Both the position numbers and the translations under genes were made by a program. Positions 1-7,889 of a stretch of 49,958 nt of DNA are shown here, in pieces. The stretch's first letter is position 1; each line of letters starts with the position of its first letter. The notes below the pieces were generated by a model. The model was not told where the DNA came from. It saw nothing but the letters and a program-made list of their open reading frames with translations, and did not search any database. Source of the DNA: Desulfuromonadales bacterium (GTDB taxonomy: Bacteria; Desulfobacterota; Desulfuromonadia; Desulfuromonadales; Syntrophotaleaceae); assembly GCA_013619105.1 (NCBI GenBank), contig JABXKU010000008.1, forward strand, positions 1 through 49,958, read 5' to 3'.

Positions 1-34
1 CCTTAAAACCAAACCTGTTTATTTAATTTTAGTT

Positions 35-190
35 GCATTCGCAAAAACTTTACAGGATGGCAAAACAAAAGTTTCGTCCTACAGGGCCTGGTGCTTTTTC
101 GGGGAGAAGAGAGGAGAGAAGACATACCTCTGGATTGTCGAGATCCTGAAAAAACGGCGCGACGCTTCAAGGCGGATGTTTTGCGACGCA
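35..190. repeat. Interspersed repeat, copy 1
   Basis: About 156 bp sharing its order of blocks with 3963-4108. Shared blocks are an opening GCATTCGCAAAA-like end, a block like GATGGCAAAACAAAAG, a block like CTACAGGGCCTGGTGCTTTTT, and a closing TTTTGCGACGCA. The outer ends are imperfect inverted repeats of each other. It abuts the stop codon of ispH, so it would be transcribed as that gene's 3' tail. I found no transposase. It could be a MITE-like element or a structured-RNA repeat. Confidence 0.7.
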
Positions 191-1033
191 TCAATTTTCT
201 AATGACCCTACCCGCTCAACCACTTCATCAATAATCCAACGGGGGGTGGATGCACCGGCAGTGATTCCGACATTCTTTACGCCAGCAAACCATTCTGATT
301 CAATCTGACCTGCAAGCTCAACATGATAGGTCCTGGGCTGAAGTTCCCGGCAGATCTGCGCTAAGCGCGTGGTATTGGCACTATTAAAACCGCCGACAAC
401 AAGCATCAGATCAGCCTGTTTGGAAATTTCCCTGGCTTCGTCCTGGCGTACCGAAGTCGCATCGCAAATGGTGTTAAACACCCGAACTTCTTTAGATTTA
501 TTTAGACAGACATCCGTCACCTGACGAAGAGTTTCAATGGACTGGGTGGTCTGGGCGACGATACCGATTTTGAATTGAATCGGCAAACGCAGCGCCTCCT
601 CACTGTTGGCCACCACCGCCACCTTGGCACGGCGGGCATAGGAGATGATGCCCTGCACCTCGGGATGGTCCTTCTCCCCCACCAGTACCACCGCATAGCC
701 TTCGGCGCAGAGCTTGGCAGCGTAATCCTGAGCTTTCTTAACGAAGGGGCAGGTCGCATCGACCGCAGTCAGATTGCGGGCGTGAATATCAGCCAACTCA
801 CCGGCGGTGATGCCGTGGGAACGAATGATCACCGTACCCGCTTCGATATCCCCGACCTTCTGCACTACCTTCACCCCTTTTTTTTCCAGTTTTTCCACCA
901 CCTGAGGCGAATGAATGATAGGTCCAAGGGAGCAGATCGGACAATTCTCCTCCGCCGCCTGGAAGGCCATCTGAGTCGCCCTGGTGACCCCGAAACAGAA
1001 ACCGGCGCTGTCGGCCAGGATAATTTTTTTCAT
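191..1033 (-). CDS. ispH: 4-hydroxy-3-methylbut-2-enyl diphosphate reductase
   Basis: This is the last enzyme of the MEP isoprenoid pathway. It reduces HMBPP to IPP and DMAPP with a [4Fe-4S] cluster in the cytoplasm. The 280 residues match the family length. The three cluster cysteines are visible: C13 in GFCFGVTRA, C95 in DATCPFVKKA and C190 in NTICDATSVRQDEA. HSPQVVEKL, RSHGI and HPEVQG supply the substrate-binding histidines and neighbours. ATG at 1033 follows a strong AGGGAGG site. It lies 18 bp behind cmk and is the last gene of the pheA-tyrA-aroA-cmk-ispH run in the window. A repeat copy starts right at its stop codon. Confidence 0.97.
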   Translation of the reverse strand: MKKIILADSAGFCFGVTRATQMAFQAAEENCPICSLGPIIHSPQVVEKLEKKGVKVVQKVGDIEAGTVIIRSHGITAGELADIHARNLTAVDATCPFVKKAQDYAAKLCAEGYAVVLVGEKDHPEVQGIISYARRAKVAVVANSEEALRLPIQFKIGIVAQTTQSIETLRQVTDVCLNKSKEVRVFNTICDATSVRQDEAREISKQADLMLVVGGFNSANTTRLAQICRELQPRTYHVELAGQIESEWFAGVKNVGITAGASTPRWIIDEVVERVGSLEN

Positions 1034-1051
1034 GGCTACACCTCCCTACCC

Positions 1052-1741
1052 TTACGCTTCACAGCCCTGCAGGCGTCGTTTGTTTACGATCACTAGCATT
1101 TCCTGCAGCACCTGCTCGATAGTCATGGTGGTGGTATCGATAGCCAAAGCGTCGTCCGCCTGTAGCAGAGGCGCATGTTGGCGATTACAGTCGGCGGCGT
1201 CCCGCTGCTCCACTTCGGCGATGGTCTGTTGCAGGTCGACCTGCAGTCCCTTAGCCCGCAGTTCTTCAAAACGACGGCGGCCGCGCTCTGCGGCACTAGC
1301 CAGAAGAAAGAATTTAACCTCGGCCTGCGGAAAGACCACAGTACCGATATCACGCCCCTCGAGAACCACGCCGCCGCGGTTGCCCATTTCCCTCTGCAGG
1401 CGCCCCATAGCATCCCGTACCGCCAGGCAAGCCGACACCCGCGATGCCATCAGGCTCATTTCCGGCGTGCGAATCGCTTCGCTGACATCTTCACCATTAA
1501 GCAACACACGCTCGACTGCGCCGTTGCGAACAAACTCGATAGTCAACCGCGCACAGAGTTCGGCCAGTGCCTGGGTATCCGCTGGGTCGATTGCGCCCCG
1601 ATGAGCGGCCAGGCCAACGGAACGATACATGGCGCCCGTGTCGATATTGATATAATTGAGGGCCGCGGCCAGCAAACGACTAAGAGTACTTTTACCTGAG
1701 CCAGACGGCCCGTCTATCGCAACGATCAGTTCTCGTTTCAA
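1052..1741 (-). CDS. cmk: Cytidylate kinase
   Basis: It phosphorylates CMP and dCMP with ATP in the cytoplasm. The P-loop GPSGSGKS is at residues 11-18, followed by the NMP-binding part (NIDTGAMYRSV) and the GRDIGTVVFP motif. An open frame runs 26 codons further upstream into aroA. I instead choose the TTG at 1741, because it sits 6 bp behind GGGAG and gives a protein starting MKRELIVAIDGP of 229 residues, the normal family length. The gap to aroA is then 20 bp, which suggests co-transcription. The aroA-cmk pairing is common in this group. Confidence 0.95.
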   Translation of the reverse strand: MKRELIVAIDGPSGSGKSTLSRLLAAALNYINIDTGAMYRSVGLAAHRGAIDPADTQALAELCARLTIEFVRNGAVERVLLNGEDVSEAIRTPEMSLMASRVSACLAVRDAMGRLQREMGNRGGVVLEGRDIGTVVFPQAEVKFFLLASAAERGRRRFEELRAKGLQVDLQQTIAEVEQRDAADCNRQHAPLLQADDALAIDTTTMTIEQVLQEMLVIVNKRRLQGCEA

Positions 1742-1761
1742 AAGGTTCTCCCTGGCAAATT

Positions 1762-3051
1762 TTAGCAGGACAGCTGCTGCAGCAGTTGCCAAAACCCTGG
1801 AAAGGACGTCTCGGTACAACCGGTGTCGTCCACGGTGATGGGTGCTGAAGATTGCAAGGCGGCAACCGCCATGCTCATGGCGATACGATGATCACCGCAG
1901 GAAGCCACCGTGCCACCACCAAACTTATCGATACCGCAGATGCTCATCCCGTCTTCTCGAGGTTCAACTCGACCACCGACAGCATTTAAAGCGTCGCACA
2001 TGGCCGCAATACGGTCGGTTTCCTTAACCCGCAGTTCATGGGCATCTCGAATGACTGTCGTACCCTCGGCAAAACAGGCGGCAACACTGATGACTGGAAA
2101 TTCATCGATGGCCCGGGGCACCAGAGCCCCGCCGATCTCGATACCTTGCAGCTCACTGCTACGCACCAGCAGATCCGCCACCGGCTCGCCCGAACGCTCC
2201 CGCGGATCGACCAATTCGATAGAACCGCCCATCTGGCGCAAAATATCGATAATACCGCTGCGGGTCGGATTGACGCCGACGTTGCGGATCAGCAGTTCGG
2301 AGCCAGGCGTAATCAGAGCCGCCACCATGAAAAAGGCCGCCGAAGAAATGTCTCCCGGAACAAAGACCTCTTGACCGATCAGGTCGGGACCACCGTCGAT
2401 AGTCACCCCCCCAGCAAAGGGCCGTACATCGGCACCGAAATAACTCAGCATTCGTTCGCTGTGGTCACGGGACAAATGAGGCTCACGCACTGTGGTTTCA
2501 CCCTCGGCATAGAGCCCGGCCAACATCAGAGCCGACTTGACCTGGGCGCTGGCAATAGGCGAATCATAGGACGAGGCCTGCAGCGGTCCACCTTGAATGG
2601 CCAAAGGCGCCCGCTCTCCATCGCAACGCCCCCAGATCCGTGCCCCCATGGACCCGAGGGGACCGACAACTCGTTTCATGGGGCGACGACGCAGATACTG
2701 ATCGCCACTCAAGACGCTAAAAAAGGATTGGCCCGACAGAAGCCCGAGCATCAGCCGCATGGTGGTGCCGGAATTGCCGCAATCAATGACGTCGGCTGGC
2801 TCCTGCAGACCGTGTAAACCACGACCCTCAATACGCAACTGACCAGCGCCAAGCTCCTCGATATCGATCCCCATAGTGCGAAAGGCCCGCAGGGTGGCCA
2901 AGCTGTCCTCTCCTTCGAGGAAGCCGTGAACCAGCGTGGTACCCCTGGCCAGGGAACCGAGCATGATGGAGCGATGGGAGATGGACTTATCGCCGGGAAC
3001 GGTTATTTCGCCGCGCAATGGGCCAGAAGAAGCGATGGTCTGCTGTTTCAT
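1762..3051 (-). CDS. aroA: 3-phosphoshikimate 1-carboxyvinyltransferase (EPSP synthase)
   Basis: Sixth step of the shikimate pathway: transfers enolpyruvyl from PEP to shikimate 3-phosphate. The 429 residues carry the family signatures: GDKSISHRS near residue 20, NSGTTMRLM near 93, LRRRPMKRV near 120, DEFPVISVAA near 310, RVKETDRI near 345 and DHRIAMSMA near 387. It sits between tyrA (21 bp upstream) and cmk, as expected for an aromatic amino acid operon. All recognisable active-site motifs are intact. Confidence 0.97.
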   Translation of the reverse strand: MKQQTIASSGPLRGEITVPGDKSISHRSIMLGSLARGTTLVHGFLEGEDSLATLRAFRTMGIDIEELGAGQLRIEGRGLHGLQEPADVIDCGNSGTTMRLMLGLLSGQSFFSVLSGDQYLRRRPMKRVVGPLGSMGARIWGRCDGERAPLAIQGGPLQASSYDSPIASAQVKSALMLAGLYAEGETTVREPHLSRDHSERMLSYFGADVRPFAGGVTIDGGPDLIGQEVFVPGDISSAAFFMVAALITPGSELLIRNVGVNPTRSGIIDILRQMGGSIELVDPRERSGEPVADLLVRSSELQGIEIGGALVPRAIDEFPVISVAACFAEGTTVIRDAHELRVKETDRIAAMCDALNAVGGRVEPREDGMSICGIDKFGGGTVASCGDHRIAMSMAVAALQSSAPITVDDTGCTETSFPGFWQLLQQLSC

Positions 3052-3072
3052 GAATAGAATTCCGAAGCGCTA

Positions 3073-3939
3073 TCAGAGAAGGGCATCGCGCCGTTCTTTG
3101 GAACGCAGAAAAAAGTTAAAAAGACTGTCGTCATTACCTGCGGCAATATCCTGCTTAAGCTCTGCCAGCATCGACTCAAAACCACCGATCATCTCCAGCA
3201 GGGCCTCACGATTGGTTAAGGCTATATCCCGCCACATGGCCGGATCGGAAGAAGCAATGCGAGTAAAATCACGAAACCCCCCGGCGGAATATTTAAGGAG
3301 GTCCTCGCCGTAGCGGTCATCGCTGGCCACAGCGTTGACCAGTGCATAGGCCACCATGTGGGGCAGATGGCTGATGGCGGCCAGAATACGGTCGTGCTTG
3401 GCCACATCCATGATCACCACCTCGCTGCCGGCCGCCTGCCACATGCGCCGCACCAGCTCCAACGCCGCCTCATCGGTCCTCTCAGTGGGGGTCAAAATAC
3501 AACGCCGATCACGGTAAAGAGTGGCAAAAGCAGCAGCCGATCCGCTCTTTTCAGTCCCTGCGATAGGGTGGCCAGGCACAAAATGAACTCCATCCGGCAC
3601 CATCGGTTCGATTTCAGCTACGATGCGTTCCTTGACGCTGCCACCGTCGGTTAAAATCGCTCCCGGCTTCATGCGCGGCAGCACCCGAGCCGCCATAACC
3701 GGCAGGGTCACTACCGGTGTGGACAGGAACACCAGATCAGCGTCGGCTACCGCCGCCTCGGCATCCTGACTGAAGCGATCGATCACGCCAAGCCCCAGGG
3801 CTTCTTCCAGATTGGCCAAACCCCGGCCGACCCCGGTCACCTCGCCCACCGCTCCGGCCGCCTTGAGGGCCAAGGCTAACGAACCGCCGATGAGGCCAGT
3901 GCCGATCACGGTCATTTTTGGTATCAGTAGATCCTGCAT
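3073..3939 (-). CDS. tyrA: Prephenate dehydrogenase
   Basis: Oxidises and decarboxylates prephenate to 4-hydroxyphenylpyruvate on the way to tyrosine. The Rossmann glycine motif GTGLIGGS lies close to the N-terminus, and the conserved GHPIAGTEKSG stretch is present in the middle. The open frame extends to a TTG at 3972, but that TTG lies inside the repeat element at 3963-4108. I therefore prefer ATG at 3939 (288 residues, usual length); a later ATG near 3915 is also possible. No separate chorismate mutase domain is present; that activity is in PheA, encoded just upstream. Confidence 0.93.
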   Translation of the reverse strand: MQDLLIPKMTVIGTGLIGGSLALALKAAGAVGEVTGVGRGLANLEEALGLGVIDRFSQDAEAAVADADLVFLSTPVVTLPVMAARVLPRMKPGAILTDGGSVKERIVAEIEPMVPDGVHFVPGHPIAGTEKSGSAAAFATLYRDRRCILTPTERTDEAALELVRRMWQAAGSEVVIMDVAKHDRILAAISHLPHMVAYALVNAVASDDRYGEDLLKYSAGGFRDFTRIASSDPAMWRDIALTNREALLEMIGGFESMLAELKQDIAAGNDDSLFNFFLRSKERRDALL

Positions 3940-3962
3940 TCTATAAGGTATCCATTCAAGAC

Positions 3963-4108
3963 GCACTCGCAAAAGCTTACAAGATGGCCAAGCAAAAAAC
4001 TTGTTCTACAAGGCTTAATGCTTTTTCAGAAGTTCCAGGCATACATCTAGCACTTCAGGGGCCCGGCAAAAACACCGTAACGCCGTAGGGCAGACATTTT
4101 GCGACGCC
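3963..4108. repeat. Interspersed repeat, copy 2
   Basis: About 146 bp, same orientation and order of blocks as 35-190. It opens with GCACTCGCAAAA and closes with TTTTGCGACGCC, which are imperfect inverted repeats of each other. The middle has GATGGCCAAGCAAAAAAC, CTACAAGGCTTAATGCTTTTT and GCCGTAGGGCAGACATTTT. It fills most of the pheA-tyrA gap, ending 27 bp from the pheA stop, and its outer end overlaps the longest possible tyrA reading frame. Confidence 0.72.
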
Positions 4109-4135
4109 ATCTCTCAAAGGGAGAACAAAACCGCC

Positions 4136-5206
4136 TCAACGAGAGCGGGAATACGAGCCGAGCACCCGAAGTTCCTGGCAACAGCCCCGTAACTCCTCAA
4201 TGGCCTCCGCCACCTCGGGGTCCTGAACATGCCCATCCATATCGAGAAAAAAGACATATTCCCAAGCCTTCTTTTTCATTGGCCGGCTCTCGATCTTGCT
4301 CAAATTAATGCCCCGATTGCTGAAAGGCTTGAGCATGCTATAAAGAATACCCGGCTCATCCTTCACGCTGAACATGACCGACGTTTTATCCTGGGCGCTC
4401 GGTGCCGGAATGTTGCGGCCAATGACCAAAAAGCGGGTAAAGTTATTGGGATTGTCTTCAATCTTCTGCTTAACCGTCTTCAACCCGTACAAGGTGGCAG
4501 CCACTTCGCCGGAGATGGCGGCAACGCTCTCATCTTCGGCAGCCATCTGCGCCGCAAGAGCCGTGCTGGCCACATCAACCAGGGGCGTATTGGGCATATT
4601 TTCCTCTAGCCACTGGCGACACTGGGCCAGGGCCTGGGGGTGCGAGACGATCCTACGCACATCCGCCATGCTCCCGGTCTGCGACAGCAGGTTGTGCTCG
4701 ATCTCTAGCAAAATTTCAGCATTGATCTTCAATTCGGAGCGAATAAACATATCGAGAGTATGGGAAACGACCCCCTCGGTGGAATTTTCCACCGGCACCA
4801 CCCCATAAGGTGCACGGCCTCGACAGACTTCCTCGAAAACCGCGGGAATGCTCTTTTGCGCCACCAATTGAGCCGAAAGACCGAACTGGCGCAGAGCCGC
4901 CTGATGGGTAAAGGTTGCTGGTGGGCCGAGATAAGCAATCTTCATTGGCTGCTCAAGAGCCAGAGAGGCCGAGATGATTTCGCGAAAGACCCGCCGCACG
5001 CCATCGGCCGGGAAAGAAACGGTCTTACTGGTCAAACGCTCGAAGATGGCCTGTTCCCGCCCCGGCACATAAAATTCCTGACTACTGTTGACCTTGGTAC
5101 GCCCCACCTCTTTAACCACTTCAGCCCGGCGATTAAGCAGTTCAAGAATCTGATCGTCAATATGATCGATCCGTTCCCGCAGCTCGTTGAGATTTCCCTT
5201 TGCCAT
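4136..5206 (-). CDS. pheA: Bifunctional chorismate mutase / prephenate dehydratase (P-protein)
   Basis: Makes phenylpyruvate from chorismate through prephenate. The 356 residues show three parts. Residues 1-85 are an AroQ-type chorismate mutase (LRERIDHIDDQILELLNRRAE). Residues about 92-270 are the dehydratase (AYLGPPATFTHQAA, GVVPVENSTEGVV, NFTRFLVIG). Residues about 275-350 are an ACT domain with the phenylalanine-binding ESRP motif. ACT implies feedback inhibition by phenylalanine. ATG at 5206 follows AAGGGG. A promoter-like TTGATT-17-TAAATT lies upstream. First gene of the aromatic operon, divergent from the aminotransferase. Confidence 0.97.
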   Translation of the reverse strand: MAKGNLNELRERIDHIDDQILELLNRRAEVVKEVGRTKVNSSQEFYVPGREQAIFERLTSKTVSFPADGVRRVFREIISASLALEQPMKIAYLGPPATFTHQAALRQFGLSAQLVAQKSIPAVFEEVCRGRAPYGVVPVENSTEGVVSHTLDMFIRSELKINAEILLEIEHNLLSQTGSMADVRRIVSHPQALAQCRQWLEENMPNTPLVDVASTALAAQMAAEDESVAAISGEVAATLYGLKTVKQKIEDNPNNFTRFLVIGRNIPAPSAQDKTSVMFSVKDEPGILYSMLKPFSNRGINLSKIESRPMKKKAWEYVFFLDMDGHVQDPEVAEAIEELRGCCQELRVLGSYSRSR

Positions 5207-5238
5207 AACAACCCCTTCTTAATGGATTCAAGCTGTAC

Positions 5239-5267
5239 AATTTAGCGAATCCCCACACAAAAATCAA
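5239..5267 (-). promoter_or_regulatory. Candidate sigma-70 promoter for pheA operon
   Basis: On the minus strand TTGATT (5262-5267) is followed after exactly 17 bp by TAAATT (5239-5244), about 33 bp before the pheA start codon. Each hexamer has 4 to 5 matches to consensus. Read by eye only. Confidence 0.5.
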
Positions 5268-5301
5268 CGATGTTGGCGTGCTAATAGTGCTGTCTTTGCC
5301 C

Positions 5302-5330
5302 TTGACCGGTCAGGAACCAGAAGCTAAACT
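5302..5330 (+). promoter_or_regulatory. Candidate sigma-70 promoter for the aminotransferase gene
   Basis: TTGACC (5302-5307), a 17-bp spacer and TAAACT (5325-5330), about 39 bp before the start codon at 5370. It is back to back with the pheA promoter candidate, and the two -35 elements are about 35 bp apart. Confidence 0.5.
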
Positions 5331-5369
5331 GCCGCAACTCAGACCATTACAGACCTACAAGGAGCGGCA

Positions 5370-6560
5370 ATGAGCATATCCATCAAGATCGCCAAATATA
5401 TCGAGCGTGCCAGCTGGATCCGCAAAATGTTCGAAGAGGGAGCACGACTGCGCGCTGAACGAGGCGCCGAGAACATTTTCGATTTCACTATCGGCAATCC
5501 CTCCACTGAGCCACCCGCAAGACTGCAGCAGGAGCTGCTCAGGCTGGCCCAACAGCCAGTTCCCGGTATGCATCGCTACATGAGTAACGCTGGCTACCCG
5601 GAGACCCGACAGGCGGTGGCCAAACATATCTCTAAAGGCACAACACAAGCGATCGAAGCGGATCACGTGATTATGACCTGCGGCGCTGGCGGCGGTCTCA
5701 ATGTCGTACTGAAAACCATTCTTAACCCCGGCGAAGAGGTGATCATCCTCACCCCCTACTTCGTCGAGTATATGTTTTATATCGACAACCACGGTGGCAC
5801 AGCCGAGACCGTGGCCACCGACCCAGATACCTTTCAGCTCAATGTAGCCGCCATCGAAGCCGCCATCGGTCCCAACACCCGGGCTATCATCATTAATTCA
5901 CCCAATAACCCCACGGGGGTTATCTACCCTGGCGAAACCCTGCAAGCCCTTGGAGAGATGCTGGCCCGCAAGGAGCAAGAACTGGGACGCACCTTGTTTG
6001 TCATTTCTGACGAACCCTACGCGCGCTTGGCTTATGAAGGCCAGAGCGTTCCCTGCGTCCTTTCCCACATCAAAAACTCGGTGATTGTCACCTCTCACTC
6101 CAAGGACCTGGCCTTGCCCGGCGAACGGATCGGTTACCTAGCCGCCAACCCCGCCATGGACGGAGTCAAGCAATTCATGGAAGGAGCCATCTTCTGCAAT
6201 CGGGTTCTCGGCTTCGTCAATGCTCCGGCGCTGATGCAACGGCTGGTGACCAACCTGCAGGAAGAAAGCGTCGACATTACGGCCTATCAGGAAAAACGCG
6301 ACCTGCTTTACCAGCATCTGACCGGACTTGGCTTTAAGATGGTCAAACCGCAGGGTGGTTTCTACTTCTTTCCCGAATCTCCCATAGAAGACGATGTGGC
6401 CTTCGCTGAGCTGGCTCAAAAACACAATATTCTGGTGGTACCAGGACGGGGCTTCGGTGCTCCGGGCTACTTCCGCATCGCCTATTGTGTCGAATCGGAG
6501 ATGATTCAACGCAGCTTGCCCGCATGGGACAAATTGGCCCGAGAAGCAGGGCTTGGCTAG
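5370..6560 (+). CDS. Pyridoxal-phosphate aminotransferase, class I/II
   Basis: A fold-type I transaminase of 396 residues. Visible PLP-site features are NSPNNPTG (176-183), the aspartate in VISDEPY (D214) and the Schiff-base lysine K245 in SHSKDLALPGERIGY. C-terminal RIAYC supplies the expected substrate-binding arginine. The start follows AAGGAG. The substrate cannot be read from the sequence. Its position back to back with pheA suggests a role in aromatic or aspartate/glutamate transamination, but that is inference. It is probably monocistronic, since a strong terminator follows at 6632. Confidence 0.9.
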   Translation: MSISIKIAKYIERASWIRKMFEEGARLRAERGAENIFDFTIGNPSTEPPARLQQELLRLAQQPVPGMHRYMSNAGYPETRQAVAKHISKGTTQAIEADHVIMTCGAGGGLNVVLKTILNPGEEVIILTPYFVEYMFYIDNHGGTAETVATDPDTFQLNVAAIEAAIGPNTRAIIINSPNNPTGVIYPGETLQALGEMLARKEQELGRTLFVISDEPYARLAYEGQSVPCVLSHIKNSVIVTSHSKDLALPGERIGYLAANPAMDGVKQFMEGAIFCNRVLGFVNAPALMQRLVTNLQEESVDITAYQEKRDLLYQHLTGLGFKMVKPQGGFYFFPESPIEDDVAFAELAQKHNILVVPGRGFGAPGYFRIAYCVESEMIQRSLPAWDKLAREAGLG

Positions 6561-6631
6561 GCTAGTTTTCATCCATAGTTTCCGGATGGACACTAACTAA
6601 ACAGCCCGCGCCAAACTCCATTATTTACACC

Positions 6632-6661
6632 AAAGCCCGGTGCGTCTCTGCACCGGGCTTT
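6632..6661. terminator. Bidirectional intrinsic terminator
   Basis: A perfect 12-bp inverted repeat (AAAGCCCGGTGC / GCACCGGGCTTT) with a 6-nt loop, followed by TTTT on the plus strand. It separates the aminotransferase (plus) from the convergent redoxin remnant (minus). Confidence 0.9.
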
Positions 6662-6707
6662 TATATTGGCCATCCTTCGGTTCTTTAAACCAAAAGCAAA
6701 GCCTATC

Positions 6708-7013
6708 TCATCGCCAATTGATGGAGCAGCCCATGGACAGAGGCTGCACTATCGGCGGCTTCTCCCCCGCCACCAAGGCGACCATCGCCTCGCGCAAATC
6801 CTGGCGCAGAACAGCTTGGTCATCCTGCCAGTTATCGTCGATACGTCCGTGATAAAAAAGTTTCCCCTGCCCATCAAAAAGATAGGGGTCGGGTGTGCAC
6901 TGGGCTCGAAAAGTCCGCGCCACCTGCTGGCTGTCATCCACCAAGTAGGGAAAGGAAGCATCAAGCTCGGCGACCAGTTCGATCATGCGTTGCGGAGCAT
7001 CCTCAAGATATAT
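6708..7013 (-). pseudogene. C-terminal remnant of a thioredoxin-like/AhpC-TSA family protein
   Basis: The frame ends in PLSMGCSINWR, like the PSIGCNIKW end of a common small redoxin family. It keeps FPYLVDDSQQVARTF, CTPDPYLFD and a C-terminal helix region. Homology-like sequence extends upstream of the first ATG (6986) as YLEDAPQR, until an in-frame TAA just beyond 7013. The N-terminal half, which would carry the first beta strands and the peroxidatic or CxxC region, is absent. The next gene, the YciA homologue, ends 46 bp away. I read it as a deletion remnant; expression from ATG 6986 as a 92-residue protein is possible but unlikely to be functional. Confidence 0.7.
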
Positions 7014-7059
7014 TTAGAAAAGTACCGCTTTAGCTATTCGGCAGCTCAGGTTCTTCCAC

Positions 7060-7485
7060 TCATCCCTTTTCAAACACCACCTTGTTACCCTGGTCATCAA
7101 CGGCCACATAGGTAAACTTGGCTTCAGTGACCTTGAAGCTGGGGCAGACCTCGGCCGCCCCCCGCAACACTGCTTCAACCCAGACGTCAATATTTAGGGT
7201 CAAAGATGTATTACCGACCCGTACCACCGAACCATAACAAGACACGATATCGCCCACCTGTACCGGACGAATGAAATTCATCGACTCCACCGCCACCGTC
7301 ACCGTGCGAGTTCGAGTGATCTGTTTGGCCAAGATACCGCCAGCAATGTCCATCTGGGCCATAATCCAGCCACCGAAAATATCACCATTAACATTGGTGT
7401 CGGCCGGCATAGCCAGGGTGCGGAGGATAAGCTTACCTTCTGGCAATGGACAGGCTGAATTATTATTCTCTACAGAGCATTCCAT
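7060..7485 (-). CDS. yciA: Acyl-CoA thioesterase, YciA/hotdog family
   Basis: Hydrolyses acyl-CoA thioesters in the cytoplasm. The 141-residue protein shows the hotdog-fold signature with the conserved NxNGDIFGGWIMAQMD stretch, which holds the catalytic aspartate region. It also has VAVESMNFIRPVQVGD and the following long beta strands. The frame can extend to a TTG at 7512, but ATG at 7485 starts closer to the family's usual N-terminus and has an AGG-containing site upstream. It is read towards the redoxin remnant, with no operon partner on the other side. Confidence 0.88.
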   Translation of the reverse strand: MECSVENNNSACPLPEGKLILRTLAMPADTNVNGDIFGGWIMAQMDIAGGILAKQITRTRTVTVAVESMNFIRPVQVGDIVSCYGSVVRVGNTSLTLNIDVWVEAVLRGAAEVCPSFKVTEAKFTYVAVDDQGNKVVFEKG

Positions 7486-7889
7486 AAGATTTCCAACCTT
7501 TTTAAAAAGCAATTTTCAGAACAAGGACATGCCAACGGGGCGAAGAAGTTGACCGAACTGGATATCAGAGGGGTTCAAAGTAGCAGTAGCAACAGGAGTA
7601 CCCGGATGGAGCTACAATAAGCAAACTTCACCTGCACACTTCGTTTCTACCATTTCCAGCCTTGCAGGTAAACTGGCACCAGTATTCAGCGCAGGGTGAA
7701 CCGGCAGCGAAGACGGCGTTTATAATGTTCTACTCTTTTGACTTCTCCTTAGCCTTTTATAAACTTATATAATAGAAAACCAAAGTACCTGACCTGATAA
7801 ACAATTCGGCACCCAACCGAAGATCTAAATACAGAGACCAACCGCGCAAACACCATATTCAAACCGGGTAAGGCAAAGGGGGCAGGACG
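7486..7889. other. Intergenic stretch between yciA and the cytochrome cluster
   Basis: About 400 bp between divergent genes, with no convincing coding frame. An AT-rich patch near 7738-7775 contains TTGACT (7738-7743) and, further on, a perfect TATAAT (7768-7773). Their spacing is too wide to pair, so the promoter for the cytochrome cluster is probably here but not resolved. Confidence 0.5.

Noticed and set aside
3-194. 63-codon minus frame at the window start
   Set aside because: It lies within the repeat element, is arginine/serine-rich, has no ribosome site and runs into ispH.
2038-2817. Long plus-strand frame (259 codons) opposite aroA
   Set aside because: Antisense shadow of an intact, well-conserved gene; no family motifs.
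7738-7773. TTGACT and TATAAT as one promoter for the cytochrome cluster
   Set aside because: The two hexamers are 24 bp apart, too far for a sigma-70 promoter; other pairings are weak.
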